Source: an uncultured Acidobacteriota bacterium
GTDB taxonomy: Bacteria > Acidobacteriota > Vicinamibacteria > Vicinamibacterales > UBA8438
Length of the DNA: 5,153 nucleotides
NCBI GenBank assembly: GCA_913043805.1
Contig: CAJWMX010000249.1
Location: 1-5,153 of the forward strand
Reading direction: 5' to 3'
The notes under the pieces are model-generated. The model ran no database searches. It was not told the DNA's origin and saw only the letters and a list, made by a program, of their open reading frames with translations. Each line of letters begins with the position of its first letter. Position 1 is the first letter of the stretch. This document shows positions 4,361-5,153 of this stretch, one piece after another. Both the position numbers and the translations under genes were made by a program.

Positions 4361-5153
4361 AACAGGTTGTTTCCGGAACTCGGCCTCAGCTCCGGGGTCA
4401 GCGCCTGGAACGCTCCGCTGGTAATCGATCGGCCGGTGCTGATCGCCACATACTGCACGCCGTCAACGGCGAAGGTGACCGGGAAGCCGGTGACCGACGA
4501 GCCGAGGTTGATCTCCCACAGCAGGTCGCCCGTCGTCTGATCGAGTGCGCGGAAACGCCCGTTCGTATCGCCACCGAAGATCAACCCGCCTCCGGTCGCC
4601 ACCAGCGACGTGGTCGCCGCCCGCTGCTCGTAGGTCCAGAGCGTGACGCCCGTCTCGGCCGAGATGGCCCGCACGGTGCCGATCTGGTCGGTGCCTGGGG
4701 CCGCCTGGCCCCGCATCGCCAGGTTGTAGAGCGCCAGCCCGCCCTGGGTGGTGGCCATCATCTGCGCGCAGACGTTCCGCAGCGGGTAATACATGACGTT
4801 GGTCACCGGGCTGTAGGCGCCCGCTTCCCAGTCCTTGCCGCCGGTGGCGTGTGGGCAGGCCAGCACGTTCTGACCTTCGGCGCTGAACACCAGCTCCGAG
4901 TTCTCGGTCACCGCGCCGGTGGCTCCATCGATGTTGCTGATGACGTTCTGGGTCACTGTCGGGTTGGCCCACAGGAACTCGCCGGTTGCCCGGTCGAGGG
5001 TATAGACCAGACCGGTCTTGCCGGGGATACCCGTAACCACCTGGCGGCGCTCGCCCGGCTGCAGCCGCGGATTGATCCAGCTGACCACCTCCGGGTTAGG
5101 CGTGACCGCCGTGTCGACCAGCAGCCGCTCGAACGGGTGGTCGCGGTCCCAGT
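4342..5153 (-). CDS. PQQ-dependent dehydrogenase (quinoprotein alcohol dehydrogenase family), C-terminal part, 5' end outside window
   Basis: The minus-strand frame is open from the window edge (first full codon at 5151) to TAG at 4344-4342 and gives 269 residues, about half of a typical family member. It reads as beta-propeller repeats of the PQQ type. GKTGLVYTLDRATGEFLWA (44-62) and GGLIFGGDTNGRF..TTGDLLWE (188-213) each match the W-motif in which ALD..TG..LW closes a blade. GGKDWEAGAYSP (104-115) matches the conserved GGxxW segment next to the PQQ site. The tail TGFPVTFAVDGVQYVAIS is typical of these enzymes. The chain ends shortly after the last blade with no CxxCH, so there is no C-terminal cytochrome domain and electrons would leave to a separate cytochrome. 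The enzyme is expected to act in the periplasm. The signal peptide and metal-binding N-terminal half are not visible, and the substrate is unknown. A GTG at 5088 is internal, not the start. Confidence 0.92.
   Translation of the reverse strand, partial: WDRDHPFERLLVDTAVTPNPEVVSWINPRLQPGERRQVVTGIPGKTGLVYTLDRATGEFLWANPTVTQNVISNIDGATGAVTENSELVFSAEGQNVLACPHATGGKDWEAGAYSPVTNVMYYPLRNVCAQMMATTQGGLALYNLAMRGQAAPGTDQIGTVRAISAETGVTLWTYEQRAATTSLVATGGGLIFGGDTNGRFRALDQTTGDLLWEINLGSSVTGFPVTFAVDGVQYVAISTGRSITSGAFQALTPELRPSSGNNLFVFALP

Overview
This is a GC-rich bacterial window with no phage, plasmid or CRISPR signal. The outer genes (a DUF1588/DUF1585 planctomycete-type cytochrome and a PQQ quinoprotein) and the secreted 332-aa protein are families I associate with environmental Acidobacteriota (Vicinamibacteria-like), Planctomycetes and some oligotrophic Gammaproteobacteria. 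The phylum cannot be fixed from this window. The tRNA gene encodes its own CCA end.

Layout, left to right. (1) 1-441 (+): C-terminal end of a PSD-type cytochrome protein with a CxxCH haem site. (2) 445-2070 (+): a complete AMP-forming acyl-CoA synthetase, 3 nt downstream and probably translationally coupled. (3) 2101-2934 (-): a GrdB/PrdB-like reductase-family protein that reads through an in-frame TGA at 2446-2448. A perfect 8-bp hairpin at the right distance after the TGA looks like a bacterial SECIS element, so I annotate one selenoprotein of 277 residues (Sec163) rather than two broken ORFs. (4) 3039-3114 (-): tRNA-Thr(CGU), upstream of the selenoprotein gene on the same strand. (5) 3290-4288 (+): a secreted conserved protein of unknown function. 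(6) 4342-5153 (-): C-terminal 269 residues of a PQQ-dependent dehydrogenase, convergent with (5), with a tandem repeat and a strong hairpin between them.

How the genes may work together is inference. The cytochrome, quinoprotein and secreted protein fit periplasmic oxidation of organic substrates. The acyl-CoA synthetase would activate a carboxylic acid in the cytoplasm. The selenoprotein has its own strand and shows no operon link to these genes. It is the most interesting item because standard gene calling would split it at the TGA, or hide it under a long spurious antisense ORF that runs through the tRNA.
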